From assembly GCA_963920765.1 (NCBI GenBank), contig OY987248.1, forward strand, positions 9,458,539 through 9,522,538: a stretch of 64,000 nt of DNA. The letters run 5' to 3'. A model generated the notes under the pieces. It worked only from the letters and a program-made list of their open reading frames with translations, was not told the origin of the DNA and did no database searches. Shown here piece after piece: positions 34,579-46,557 of the stretch. A program made the position numbers and the translations under genes. Position 1 is the stretch's first letter, and each line of letters starts with the position of its first letter. This stretch comes from Ulota crispa (taxonomy: Eukaryota; Streptophyta; Bryopsida; Orthotrichales; Orthotrichaceae).

Positions 34579-37488
34579 CTAACCACAAGGTGTGAGCTTC
34601 TTGTTGCCAGCTCCTCTCGGATTATCGTCCTTCCAATCATCCCAGGACCGCGCCTTGTTTGTAGCAGCCTCGTCATCGCTGTCGTCATCGTTCTTTTCCT
34701 CCCCAACCCATGAGGACTGGTTGGCCTCATCGAAAATCTTCTGGTTTTTCTCATTCCAGGTGCGCATGATTTCCATTTCTGCCAAACCGGCCTGTTCTAT
34801 ACTCATGCTTGGTAAACTGCAAAATTCAGCCACTCAGAAGTCAGCATCTTAGAATCTTAAAAAATAAACCCAAGGCTTTGCACGAGGAGAAGTTGGATAT
34901 ATTGAATTTCTAAGCAGATCCAAAGCATAAACAGCTGTGAGTGTATCAACAGACGTGATGCACAAAAAAATAGCCAGAACATCATAGCTAACATATAGCC
35001 ATACCTGTGACTAGGTTGGAAGACTTGAGCTAGCTGTCGTTCACGATCTGTGGAAAGGCTTCCACTGATTACACTTGCGGGTCCAAACAACATAGGAGTT
35101 CCATGAGTATGTTGATGGCTTGGCTGAATAGAAACTCGCCCTTCTATTACGTCTTGAGCATACGTGGCACAGTTGATGGGAATTGCCGGTCTTGAAGTTT
35201 GGGCCTTAACAGCCCCTTGTCTATGCCAGTCATCAGCTCTTTGATGCCTTTCATCTAACATTTCTTTAGAGAAGGACTCCCTGCCCTGTAGGACAATGAA
35301 TGCTTGATCAACACTCGCAAAATTTCTATATTGGTACATGTGCGTATCAAACTCACAAAAAGTCGATCTCAGTAGCATTTCCCTAAACAACTTGTGAATT
35401 TTGCTACACAACCACAAACAAAGATCTCACAATCAATACAGCCAATTCCAAAAAAATCACGCAACGATTCCAAGATGCTAACCTCTTCGTTAGCCGCTTT
35501 AACAGCAGCTAACATCTCTTCCTCCCGTTGCAGCATCTCGACCAAGTCCAAGGACTGATATTCAAAACAAACCTGTTGTATTAGAACCAAATAATCCTAA
35601 CTGGCATACATCAGAGTCTAACGTGGGACCAAAACAACCCAATGCTTTCACTCAAAATGATCCATACAACTGATTGAAATCTCAACAGCGTAACCAACCC
35701 CTCATCTTGCAGTCACACGCAGAAATATGGTGTGAGGTAAACATCAAAACATCGCAAATACTCGGAAAAGATGATTATACAAACCTTGCAGAGAGCGAGT
35801 GATATCTGCATGAACCAAGCCTGTAATACCCTCCACAAAAATAAATATTTAGTACAATAATGGCGTATGTAAAAAACTCGGAATCGAATGTTCATGCTAG
35901 GCTTAAGTACGGTAAAGCAAAGCTGCAAAAGCACTTCTAAAAACCTCGCTTAAAGCACTGAGATAAATTAGACTGACCTCTCGCTCTTCTTCATCATCTT
36001 CGTCTGGCAAGTTTTCTTCCCCTTGTTCAACAGAAATGGTCTTAGCAGTAGCTTGCATAGAGCGCCGCCGCCTCTCCTTTCTCTCTTTGATTTCTTGCAA
36101 TTTAGATTCTGCAGCTCTTTGTTTTCTGAACCGTGCAACCTACATCATCAGCCCCTAAATCAGAAAAAGAGCGACTGAGCATGTGAACAAACCAAGAATT
36201 AATTTCCACAATTAACCATGTAAAGCTCTTCAAATAATCGACCATAGCCTGCACTGCTATATGTATGACAAGTATGTTTGCAAGTTTTAAAAATTCATGT
36301 CTAGTCTACTTAGCATCATACGCACCTTTTCTGCTCTTCTTGTTTCATTAGTAGCCTGGCCCTCTCTAGTAAGAACCTGAACTTCGCTTTCTGAAACAAG
36401 TTCTAAACGCTCGCATGATCGAATGAAGGTCTGCTCAAAACCAACAGTGATATTTCAGACAATTGAAGGGAGATAGCAGTGGCGAAACATGTGTCACAAA
36501 CCAGTAAACCACATCCAGGAAAACGATTTCTTGGACACTGCATACGAACGCTTTTACTCCTGAAGACTTAGCAGTCCAAATCGAAACAGCAGTTGGATAG
36601 TAGAAGAACATATAAAAGTATGAGCCAAAAATCCGGAACACCAAGACAACTGCTAAAAATACCTACTTTTCTTGATATAGCAAGATAATATAATCTGACT
36701 AGAAAACGCACCACTAATTGTTCTTTGGAAACCCTAATCAATTGAACTCGGTCCTCTGTCTCCAACTTCTCGGTAAGATCGCCCAAATAATACGGAACCT
36801 ACATTTTGCAAAATCAGAAAGTGTTAAAAACCTCAATTCAAGTTCAATACCTGCCGAAAGTGTAAGCTATTGCCAACCGAACATACAAATCGTCTGACGA
36901 AGGAACATTAAAATGCCAGAATTTCTCAAAATAACGACTGCACACAGAAGATTGAAGCGAGAAAATGATGTAGAAAGATTCCGAGAAACTGGTGACATAC
37001 CAGCAAGTACTTGAGATCCCCGGTGCTAATATCATCTTTCTCCTCATTTCTAGAGAAAAGGCCCAATTTGTCTACAATTTCTTGGCATTTCTGTAACATC
37101 TGGCAACCTTTCTTCACATCGTCCTGCTCAATCAGATAGTTATCGATTAGAAGTTATATTCTAGTCACTGCCATTTAAGTAACACAAACCAGAATCAAAA
37201 AATTTGCTTGTTAAACCGACAACACAAGACACATCGCTCAGAGCAAGAGCATTTTTATAGACGAGCGTCTTTCACCAAGAAAAAAACAATCCAGTACAAC
37301 TTCACGAACCACTTAAAAAGGTACACAAACCTACAACCACTGAATAACATACATAAAATTGACTCTCCATTAAGAGAACCTGACAAATTGCTTACATTTC
37401 CAATTCGAGATGAATTTTCAAGGCTGCGTATTTGCTGCGCTTGGCTAAGCAGCCGCGGAAGAGGCACATCCTCCAAGTCTTCTCCCAT
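34579..37488 (-). CDS. TAP46: PP2A regulatory protein TAP46 (TAP42/alpha4 family)
   Basis: TAP46 binds PP2A-type catalytic subunits and acts downstream of TOR kinase in plants. Nine exons: 37396-37488, 37001-37123, 36712-36798, 36326-36430, 35978-36139, 35785-35820, 35483-35554, 35005-35285 and 34579-34816. They give 1197 nt, 398 residues, close to the roughly 405 of other plants. All introns are GT-AG. Conserved blocks: KKGCQMLQKCQEIVDKL, DISTGDLKYLLVPYYLGDLT, LQEIKERKERR (the basic stretch after the helical PP2A-binding half), a FSKEMLDERHQRADDWHR block, and FGPASVISG...STDRERQLAQVFQPSH. The C-terminus DDWKDDNPRGAGNKKLTPCG is a signature of the family. An acidic run precedes it. Start: the ATG giving MGEDLEDVPL, which fits the family start. 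Confidence 0.97.
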
Positions 37489-38060
37489 AGCTTTCGGATT
37501 GAATCAACCTTCACACTGCAAGGATCTCCCCGACAACAATCTCTCTTTTATTGTTGCCTCTGGATCGCAGGGGAGGAGGCTTCGCATCGACTGAAGCTAT
37601 TCTGCGGAAGTTTGATTTGATCTTAAGAATCGCTACATGGACATCGCGGACCTGCTTGGTGTGCTTGGCTTTGTTGTAACCCTAAAGCTCGCCTCTCGTA
37701 GTGAACGTACCTGCTTGATCCGCCTGGATTTGCTGTAACCCTAAAAGCTTTCACGTGCGCGCTCTCCCGAGTTTAGGAAAGCTTCAAGCAAAATGACATT
37801 ACGGAGGTGCGACTGGTCCGATGACGTGGCTTCTAGACTCTTCTTCGACGTCCTCCCTTTCGGGCCACGTCAGCTGCTTTTGGTGGAGGCCTTCTTAGTA
37901 AAATTCCCGCCTTCCGCAAAAGTAGACCGGTGTTTTTTTTTGTGCCAGCTCAGCAGTTTCAGCTTCTCGTCTCCAGAATCTTCGGATCAATGTCCAAGTA
38001 AGTTGTTATAACCGGCAGGGAAAATTTGATGGATACCCCTGGAGTTTGCAATATTTGTAA
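37489..38060. other. Promoter side of TAP46; end fragment of a foldback element
   Basis: 37489-37990 is GC-richer and is the likely leader and promoter. AACCCTAAA words (telo-box-like, often near plant translation genes) occur at about 37678 and 37736. 38027-38060 (GGGAAAATTTGATGG and following) is the left end of the foldback family at 38842-39162, cut off by the next MITE. Confidence 0.5.
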
Positions 38061-38407
38061 GTTAGAAATATCATAAACTGTTAAAATAAGCCAATTTAGT
38101 CTCAATTTATGGAGAAATTTATGGAGAAATAAGGATAAGAAAAAGTGCAAAAAAAAAAAGAAAAAAGAAAAAACTCAATTATGAATAGTTTATGCAATAT
38201 AAATGTGGATTCTTGATTTTGACTAATTCTTGTTTCATAGGTGCACCTTAAACGATTACCTCTAAAATCTTATTTTGAAACAAGTTTGAACCAATCAAAT
38301 GCAAGGAAATAGCATCTTTTGAAATCTTTTTCAAAACCAGCTCTTGTTGGTTTTAGAACAGTCTACTCTGCCATTATCAAGGAGTAACTGTTTATGGTAT
38401 TTCTACC
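38061..38407. mobile_element. Tourist/PIF-like MITE, 347 bp
   Basis: Second copy of the family at 27910-28237. The right end GGTATTTCTACC is followed by TTA. The left end (GTTAGAAATATCATAAAC) has a few changes. It lies inside the truncated foldback fragment upstream of TAP46. Confidence 0.75.
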
Positions 38408-38841
38408 TTAGACTGGATTTTTTTTTTGTTACCAGCTTAGTAGTTTCAACCCAATGTACGAGGAGAGCCAAAAAGAAACAATAGAGAGTTGATCGAATGA
38501 AATGTGGAAAAAACCAATTTAAAATCTACAACAACCGGCTAAAAAAGGACTAAATTTCTGAAAGATTACTAAATACAATGTAAGTATATAGGCAATATTT
38601 GGTGTATGCACTTAAAAAATTGGTTGAAAAGGAGAAATGTAGGATATTTGCCAAAGAAGCTCAAAATCTCTTCGCACAACACTATTTCAATCTTTCATTT
38701 CCAAAATCTTCAAATCAATGTCAAGGGATAACAGACATTTAGTGTCTTGTCAACCGGTTCAAATTGCAAAAAGCCAGTTGAATTTGACATTATTGGCTAA
38801 AAACATGGCACATTTTAATCAATAAAATTAAATGTAATATA

Positions 38842-39162
38842 GGGAAAATTTGATGAATGCCCTTGAAGTTTGTGATATTTGTATAGATGCCCATAATTTT
38901 TCAAAAATTGCTCTAATATCCGTGGACTATAATTTTTGGGATTTATTTTTTGTGCTAGTCACTTCCTCCATGACCACTGTTGAAAAAGGGAGTACAATGG
39001 AACAAAAAAAAAAACATGTGCACAAAAGAAGAAGGAAGTGGCATGTACAACAAAACAAACAATTGAAAATTATGGTCCAAGGGTATGTGTGCATTTTTGA
39101 AAAACCAAAGGTATCTTTACAAATATAATTGCAAAATTCAAGGTTATCCATCAAATTTTTCC
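38842..39162. mobile_element. Foldback MITE with GGGAAAATTT ends
   Basis: GGGAAAATTTGATGAATGCC at the left pairs with GGATAACCTTGAATTTTG-type complement at the right over about 100 bp. It is the same family as 60688-60997. Flanking duplication is not clear here. Confidence 0.7.
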
Positions 39163-39579
39163 TATAGAGTAGTACAACATAATATATAAAAATAACCGAT
39201 GTAACTCAATGAAAATATGCAAATGGAAAATGCTAGATTTTAGCTAGTGAAGTCAAAAATTTCTTCCTAAATGTTGCTTTGGATTGTCTTTCATCCCACA
39301 TGATTCTTGGCCCCATCCAAGTACATTCAAATTGGAACTTTGAACTTGAAGTGTAAAAAATGGACTATTCCCTGGAAAATGAAGTTTTGAATTTTTGATT
39401 TACAGCTAGACATTGAATTGCAAACCTTATGGGCCCAAAGTGAGTCCAACAACCCTATCCTACTGTAGTTGTGACTTGAAGGTAATTTAAAAACATTGAA
39501 GTCCAATCGTATTGGACAACCAATAAGCACTTGTTTAACAATCACTTTGAAAGTTATCATGATATTGGATACTCATTAA

Positions 39580-40513
39580 CCCCTAAAGGCCCAAACAGTG
39601 TTTTTTGGCAACATAGTGATTTTGGGCAGCTCACTACAAATGGATTTTCCATTTGTTTCTTTGAAATTTTCACACATGAATGTTTCCAAGGAGTAGCTTT
39701 AAGGCCCAACAAATGTCATAACTTTTGATTTCATGATTCAAAAGTTATTGCATGATATGTAGTTTTCTTTGTTTGGGGGCAGCCCGGGTAGCTCAAAAAA
39801 CTTTTTTTAAAATTACATTTTTTGACTTTTGTTTTTTGAAATTGGTTCTTTAGATATATATATTCTTGGGAAGCTTTGAATCATTCAGTTTTCATCAATG
39901 AGATGAAAGCTGTGAGGAGATTATGTTTGCGGGCAGTTTTGGATTTCCTACTCTAAAAAAAACTTTTAAGTCTTATGTTTTACTCAATTTTTAATATTTT
40001 GGAAAAAAAATAAAGCCAAAGTATGTAGGTTGTTTATTACAACATTTCAACCATTGGGATTGGAATTTTTGTTTTACGTAATTAAATTCTTAACAATTTA
40101 GTGTTTTGTATCATTCTCTACTTTTTTTTACTTATTGTTTTTTTCCTATGTGTTATACATTTCCAAATAATTTGAAAATTTTCAAATGTGTATGTGACTT
40201 GCCTTGAAGAATGAATACAAAAAATTACAAGCATTTTGAAACTTTTTTCATACAAATATGACCTTGTGAAGTGCAAGTGCCCGGATTTTTGCAAGGACAA
40301 AAATCAACTTTTTGTCAATTCAAACTCAATCACCTAACAATCCACATGGCAAAAAATTCTGAATTTTTTTCCACATTTTTGGATACTAATGTACTACAAG
40401 ATCTTATGGTTAAATGTGTCCAAAAATCAATTTTATCTAAAATTTGATACTTGCACTACAAATGGCAGTTTTGGGACAATTTTGATGAATACATAGTCAA
40501 TGGCCTTTAGGGG
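39580..40513 (+). mobile_element. TTAA-flanked element, 934 bp
   Basis: TTAA at 39576-39579 and 40514-40517. The terminal repeat CCCCTAAAGGCC is perfect at both ends. The interior is not obviously the same as 2271-3192 although the length is near equal, so it may be a sister subfamily. No open frame of note. Confidence 0.85.
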
Positions 40514-40948
40514 TTAAAGTTTATGAATGTCACTTGCTTGCGTATACAAAAAAATGCTTAATTTGACATTGATTTTTCATACGATCTTTTAACTTTGGAT
40601 TATTTCATGTGGTTAGGAATTTTTTTTATATGAACCATCCCCAATTTATGTAAAAAAAAGGGGCAAAGGAAGACACTCATGCATGTTTTATATTGCAAAA
40701 AATGTCCTCTCTCATAAATAACAAAACCGGCTGCTCCCTCCATTTTGGTATATGTAGACAACATTTATGCCAATATGTGTCTTTTTGTGCAAATAATATA
40801 TTCGAAGTAGACGTTAATTCATAAATTTTCAAACAAAACTTGTATGTTTTTGTATACAAATTGGCCAAATCTATATATAAATACATAAATAACAAACATG
40901 TACCTTCTAATTAATATAATTTGCTTCTACTCAATGTTATGGCTTATA

Positions 40949-41300
40949 CTCCCTCTGCCCAAAATGATCTTTCTGTTGATCTTTATTTAGTATCCTAAAA
41001 TGATCTTCTTGTTGGAGGAAGGGAGCTAGCAATACTTGCACAATCCAAAAACATGGACATGCTAAGCAATTGCATGCCATCAAGTGAGTGGCCACCAGTG
41101 CTCTTCAAAAATGCCTCAAAAATTCAATTTTCAAGCACTTTGAAACCACTTTTTGAAAACTAATTTGAAACTCAAAATTTTAGAATAGTAGGAGGACATC
41201 AAACTCTATTCATAGGTCCAAAAAATTTGAAAAAGGATTCTTTTTGAGCTTAATCTTTAACATTTTGTGTAACAAGAAAATCATTTTGGGGCGGAGGGAA
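40949..41300. mobile_element. Stowaway-like MITE, 352 bp, compact copy
   Basis: TA at 40947-40948 and 41301-41302. The ends CTCCCTCTGCCCAAAATGA and, inverted, TTCCCTCCGCCCCAAAATGA match the Stowaway consensus. It serves as the uninterrupted reference for the split copy at 11650-13208. Confidence 0.85.
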
Positions 41301-41302
41301 TA

Positions 41303-42331
41303 TCATTTAGATGCATTAAATAGGTAAATTGTAGGTAACTTTAGGTAATTCTTTTATGTTTTTAAACCAATTGAAATGTAGATATTGTTAACTACAACAT
41401 ATTAATTAGACTAAGATTGGCTTTACATTACAAGTCAAGGTTGATTTCTAGCATTTGACACCCTCAACATTTGGTTTTGATTGGTTATTTTAGGACTTAC
41501 CGTCAAATTTTTAAAATATGTTTTAATATTTAAATGACACAACCCCAACTTTAGAAATTGGGTTTTTGTAAATGGGAAGTTAATTCTCGGCCTTGGAGAC
41601 ATTGTTACATGTATTATAAAAATATAGTTATTTGAACAAAAACATTCTTTTGAGGTAATTAACAACATAGGATGGAATAAATTAATAGTGATTCTCCTTG
41701 GTCTCTATGTTTAATCTCTTTTCTCTTGAAAATTTCAAAGCTTTCTCTAGTGCCCTCAATTATTTGGGTGTAAGAGCTTTACCAAGAGCTTATACACAAG
41801 AGAATTGGCTCTAGTTATACTCTCATATTATATTGGGCACTTGGGGTTGTTCCCAAGGCCATTTGGGCTAAAATTTTGGTTAAAACAACCCCAAGTTTTC
41901 ATGACCTTATCTCTTAGTGTAAAGCATCCCTAGGGCACTTGCAGCCATGGCATAGTGCCTTTGGCCTTAGCTCATTAATGAGGTGATCATGAACTCAAAT
42001 GCAGGCATTGACAAGGTACTTATCATTATAAGATGCCCAATTATGGTGAGAGGTCAAATGACCTTGTTATCACATGGGGACTTGAGAATTCTTGAAGACA
42101 AAACATGCTTGTTCTTTATAGGGTCTACCTATTAATGAAAACTTCACCAATAAAACTTGCAATCTAGGTTCAAGAGGCTCAAATAGTTGAACCATTCCCA
42201 ACAAATGCTTCATTTGTATTGGTTTTCAAAACTAAAGTTAACCTTCTTCATAAAATTAATTTTGATTATTGCTTTACACAATAAATACTTTATATTGTGT
42301 TTCCTTAGTATGTAGGATTTTAGTTTTTTTT
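41303..42331. other. AT-rich intergenic DNA, nothing recognised
   Basis: Single-copy in the window by eye. Short open frames only, no domain. Confidence 0.5.
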
Positions 42332-42803
42332 GGAGAAATTACAAACAGGGGCACAAAAACAAAAAAATAATACAGATGATTGAGATAAGGGCACACTTTC
42401 AAAATAATTAAAGATTGAGACACATTTTCAAGACCCCTTTACTAAAATTTTCTTATTTAGGCTTGATTTGGAGAGGCCTTTAGATTTTTGGAAGCTAGCT
42501 AACATTCAATGTAAAGTATCTGAATCAACTAATGTTCAAACCAAACTTTTACAAGATACTACAATTTTTTTTGATACTATGCACCTATCTATATATTTTT
42601 TGAAATTGTGCCCCTAGTTGTAATTATTTTGAAACTCTGCTCCTAATTGTAGTTATTTGAAACTATGCCCCTAGTCGTGATTATTTTGACATTATGACTC
42701 TTGTTGTAATTATTTTGAAACGATGCCCCTAGTTGTAATTATTTTGAAACTGTGCCCCTATCTATAATATTTTTATTTTTGAGTCCCTATTTGTGATTTC
42801 CCC
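42332..42803. mobile_element. Foldback element with GGRGAAATTACAAA ends
   Basis: Left GGAGAAATTACAAACAGGGGC and right GTCCCTATTTGTGATTTCCCC are inverted. The right half contains five copies of a block reading GCCCCTAGTTGTAATTATTTTGAAAC with changes, so the arm itself is a tandem array. The same family is at 49669-50411 inside a proteasome gene intron. Confidence 0.7.
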
Positions 42804-43185
42804 TGCTTTTTTGGTGCCCAGTCGGCATGAAGAAGGAGGTCGGCACTTCAACTTCCTTGTTATCCAAGTTTACTAAAACAATTAATTAATAGAAAGTATT
42901 CCACTGCACATGCATTTATACAAAACGCGTCAGTGACTGTACGAATGAATGAAATGCGTCATTACATGGATGAATAAATACAAGCCTTTCTGCATTCATC
43001 CATTCCAGTGGTCTCTTCCCATGCCAGGCTTCGTCCTGGTTCGGACGACAGAGGTTTCTACAGAGCCAGAGCCTTTTTGCGACAAGGGACTCGAATCACG
43101 TCGACGCCATCGCCCGATCACTCGAGCTTGCCGTAAGCTGCAAAACTCAACTGGTTGTGAAGATTTCAATTTAGAGTTGGCAATA
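42804..43185. promoter_or_regulatory. Upstream region of VPS60
   Basis: GC-richer from about 42990, consistent with a leader. The reading frame of the first exon stays open upstream to 42949, but the family start is at 43186, so the extension is treated as untranslated. Confidence 0.45.
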
Positions 43186-45245
43186 ATGAGGCGCGTTTTT
43201 GGAGTGAAGAAGGAGAAGGCGCCGGCGCCAACGGTGGAGGAAGCGACTCAAAGGGTTAGTTATTTTGGATTTTTAGCTCTTTTGAAAGCGAGTTGAATAA
43301 GAATTGGAATTAGAAATGAAATATACGGAGTTGTTTATGTGTAGAGCTAGAGGTGACAAGGGGATTGGATGGTATGGCGTGGGCAGATTAATAAAAGGGG
43401 CGATACAATTGATGAGAAAATAAAGAAGCTGGATGGGGAGCTGTTTAGGTACCGGGAGCAGATCAAGAAGACACGGCCAGGCCCAGCGCAAGAGGCCATC
43501 AAAGCCCGTGCTATGCGAATTTTAAAGCAAAAAAAGATGTAATTTTTTTAACTGTTGCGTACTTTACTCTGTTTCATGTTTTTTCAAAAAGAATCTGTTC
43601 GTAATTTCGCATAGAATTGCGGTAACTGAGGTGGTTTGGAGGATTTTGAGATTAGGAGTTTTGTTGATCACAAGCGTTTTTGAGATGACTAGAGTTTACC
43701 GACTGGCTTTTTTAGTTTTGTGAAGTCCAACAGGCACTCGATTGGCGATGAAAAGAGTTTCAGGGAAATTAGGGTTTCTGGTTGGAGTGCAGAGTGAATG
43801 GCCTTGGGATTTCAGTTCTTATGTGTGGAATGTATTTTGAAATGTCTTTACTTGGCAGGTATGAAGGTCAACGGGATCAAATTTATAGTCAAACTTTTAA
43901 CCTGGAGCAAGTTTCTTTTGCAACAGAAGGACTCAAGGATGCTCAGCAAACGGTGCGATATAAGTATTTTTTTGTCTTCGTGCTCTAACTATGTGATTTT
44001 CTCATGGCAAGGATCAGGTCAATGTAAACCCTAAAAGACGAAATTGCATTTTTCTCTCTTTTTTGTCCTTCTACATTTGAGTGGGTCATATGGTGGATTT
44101 ATCTAGGTCATTATTGCTTGTTTTTAACAAACATGTGAATTGTAGTTCACGGACTCTGATGATATAAAATCTGGCCTTGTCTGAGTTTTATTTTTCACTT
44201 TGTTATCAACCAGAGTCACAGTATATAATTCACGATATACTGGTCTTTTGGGTTATAGTGAACTTATTTTCATTTCTCTGTAGACCTCATTAGGACACGG
44301 AATATAGCCGATAAGAGTACGTTGGATAGGAGCTTTTAATATTCATGCAATTATTGCAATTGTTTGAGTTTGTGGTACTTTGCCTGTGCAGATGTCAGCC
44401 ATGAAAGCCGCGAACAAGGATTTGAAGGGAACCATGAAAACTCTCAAGATTGATGATATCGATGTGCGTCTCTGCACTCAATTGTTTTTGGTGTTAATCC
44501 TTTTTGTTTCAGGACTGGAGTTGAAGAAATACAAGCATCACGAGAGATTTACGGTGTGCTACATTTCTGCCATGTCCAAAGTTACTCACGAATTACTTGT
44601 GAACTTTTTACTGCAGAAAATGCAAGACGAAATGATAGACTTAGTCGACTACAGCTCGGAAATCCAGGAGACGCTTGGTCGCAGCTATGGTGTGCCTGAT
44701 GATCTTGATGAAGAGGAACTCATGGGAGGTATAACATCTTTCTTCTAGTGGTTTTGAATTGAGAGTTCATAACTTCTTACATTGATGGTTTCCATTTGTA
44801 AGGTCCAAGAGGGATACTCATTTTGGCGGTAATATCCATGGAACAGAGTTGGATGCTTTGGAAGCCGACATGGGGTTGGAGACAGAATCAGACGGGGTTC
44901 CATCCTATTTGCAAGATGAGCCGGAAGTGGAGTCCGACATTAACTTACCTGCCGCTCCCTCTGGTCATTCAGCTCAGCCACAGGTTAGTATCTTTTTAAA
45001 GTACGATGGATTGGACAAGTACAAAGTTTCATTAAGCTCAGATTCCATAACCACCTTTTGGATATTTGAGGGTACTAGTATCAGTATATTCTCCATATTT
45101 TTTGGAGTAACTATGAATACCAGGATTTTTTTCTGTGCATTTAGAAAAATTTCAAAAATTATTATTGACAATGCATGATCATTTTGAACAGGCTGCAGAT
45201 GAGTATGGCTTTCCAACAGTTCCAAGAGCATCAATACGAACGTAA
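43186..45245 (+). CDS. VPS60: ESCRT-III-associated protein VPS60 (CHMP5)
   Basis: VPS60/CHMP5 is an ESCRT-III-like protein that works with VTA1/LIP5 and the VPS4 ATPase on multivesicular bodies. Seven exons: 43186-43254, 43387-43538, 43859-43952, 44392-44463, 44617-44728, 44847-44983 and 45192-45245. They total 690 nt, 229 residues, typical length. Conserved: MRRVFGVKK at the basic N-terminus, KKTRPGPAQEAIKARAMRIL, QKKMYEGQRDQIYSQTFNLE, EIQETLGRSYGVPDDLDEE and ELDALEADM, then an acidic C-terminal tail ending VPRASIRT. All introns are GT-AG. Intron 4 is 153 nt, divisible by three and free of in-frame stops, so its retention would insert 51 residues. The start was chosen by family fit over an open upstream extension. 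Confidence 0.97.
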
Positions 45246-46054
45246 TATGTTCGGTTCAAGCTGGAATTCAGTAAGCAGTTCAATATTACAACCCCATATG
45301 GTATTGTTTGGAGCTCATATTTGTCATTCAAGGACACTTGAGATGACAAAGTTGAGAATGGTAAATTCATAATTTCACGTGCATACGTTACGAAGTCTTC
45401 GTGTGTTGATAGCACCCCACATTCTTCTTTGATTGGACTCATGATCCTGTTGGTACTAGTACGTTAAATTTGTGTACTTTAGTAACAGCATTGGATAGAT
45501 CTGTGACTGTATATCAAATTGATTAGTAAGTGATTGAAACGGTTGCTAAATGACGTGCTCATAATAGCAGTTGTTGATTGTAAGGTGAATACATCAGTAA
45601 TTAATTTTTGTTGACACCCACTTAACACTTTGCATTGAGTAAAATGCCCTGACAATGGAGTGGACGGACGCACGAGGTTTCAAATCATGTCCTGGCATTT
45701 AGGTCATGGCTACTCTGAAAGTAGGATATGTTCAGTTAAGTTGGAAAATATACACAGCAGTTGAAATGTGGAAAAGATCGCAACGCAGAAGTTACGTCAC
45801 TGGGGTGTTAGTGTCGGTTGCTTCATAGTTTCCTAACGAGTTCACAAATCTTTGTATGGTCAGATTTCCATGTTGGATTGTAAGGATAATGCCCTTTTTG
45901 GAGGGGCTAGACCTTGTAATAAAGAAATTACGTTTGAAAGATAAACTGCATTCCACTTTGGTTTATGATGTTTGCAGTCTTGTAGAGTTACGTGTAAATT
46001 TCTCAAGTTGAAAATTTTGGTATTGCAAGTGCTACAAAAGTGTTCCCATTTTAA
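45246..46054. other. 3' flank of VPS60
   Basis: Contains the presumed 3' untranslated region and unassigned DNA. No further exon or repeat was seen. Confidence 0.5.
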
Positions 46055-46553
46055 CCCCTGAATGCCCGAGGCACCAAATTTTGGTGTTGTCAGTACTAAC
46101 TTAACTAAGGTAGATGTCATTGTCATTTTAGAACTATTCTTTTTGAAGTTAAGTTTTAGCATAAAAAATCTGATTCTCAAACACACTAGATTTTGGAGAA
46201 AAATTTACACTAGAAATTCATTTTAAAAAACTGTAGAAAAGATTTTGAAAAGCCGTAAAGTGATTGGAGTTATTGTATGTTATGTCCTTTAATCTTATAC
46301 TTTTTTGGTGACCAATTTTTTAAAATCTACATGTGAAATGAGGATTGAAAAATTTCAAGTCATTTTTGCAATTTTAACACCCTTATGGTCAAACATTAAT
46401 CTTTCAATCTGTAAGTGATATTGTTGTGTTTTCTTTTTCTATGTGATCTTTAACACATCTAATTTAAATTTGTACGGTTGTAGTTTAAAAAAACTTGATA
46501 CAGCTTATTAAAATGTTTTCCGAAGCTCAAAAAAGGCTTCAGGCATTTAGGTG
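46055..46553. mobile_element. TTAA-flanked element, 499 bp
   Basis: TTAA at 46051-46054 and 46554-46557. The ends CCCCTGAATGCC and, inverted, CACCTAAATGCC match at 10 of 12. It is non-coding. Confidence 0.7.
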
Positions 46554-46557
46554 TTAA

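Noticed and set aside
37793-38011. 72-codon plus-strand frame upstream of TAP46
   Set aside because: It lies in the GC-rich promoter region without domain or splice support.
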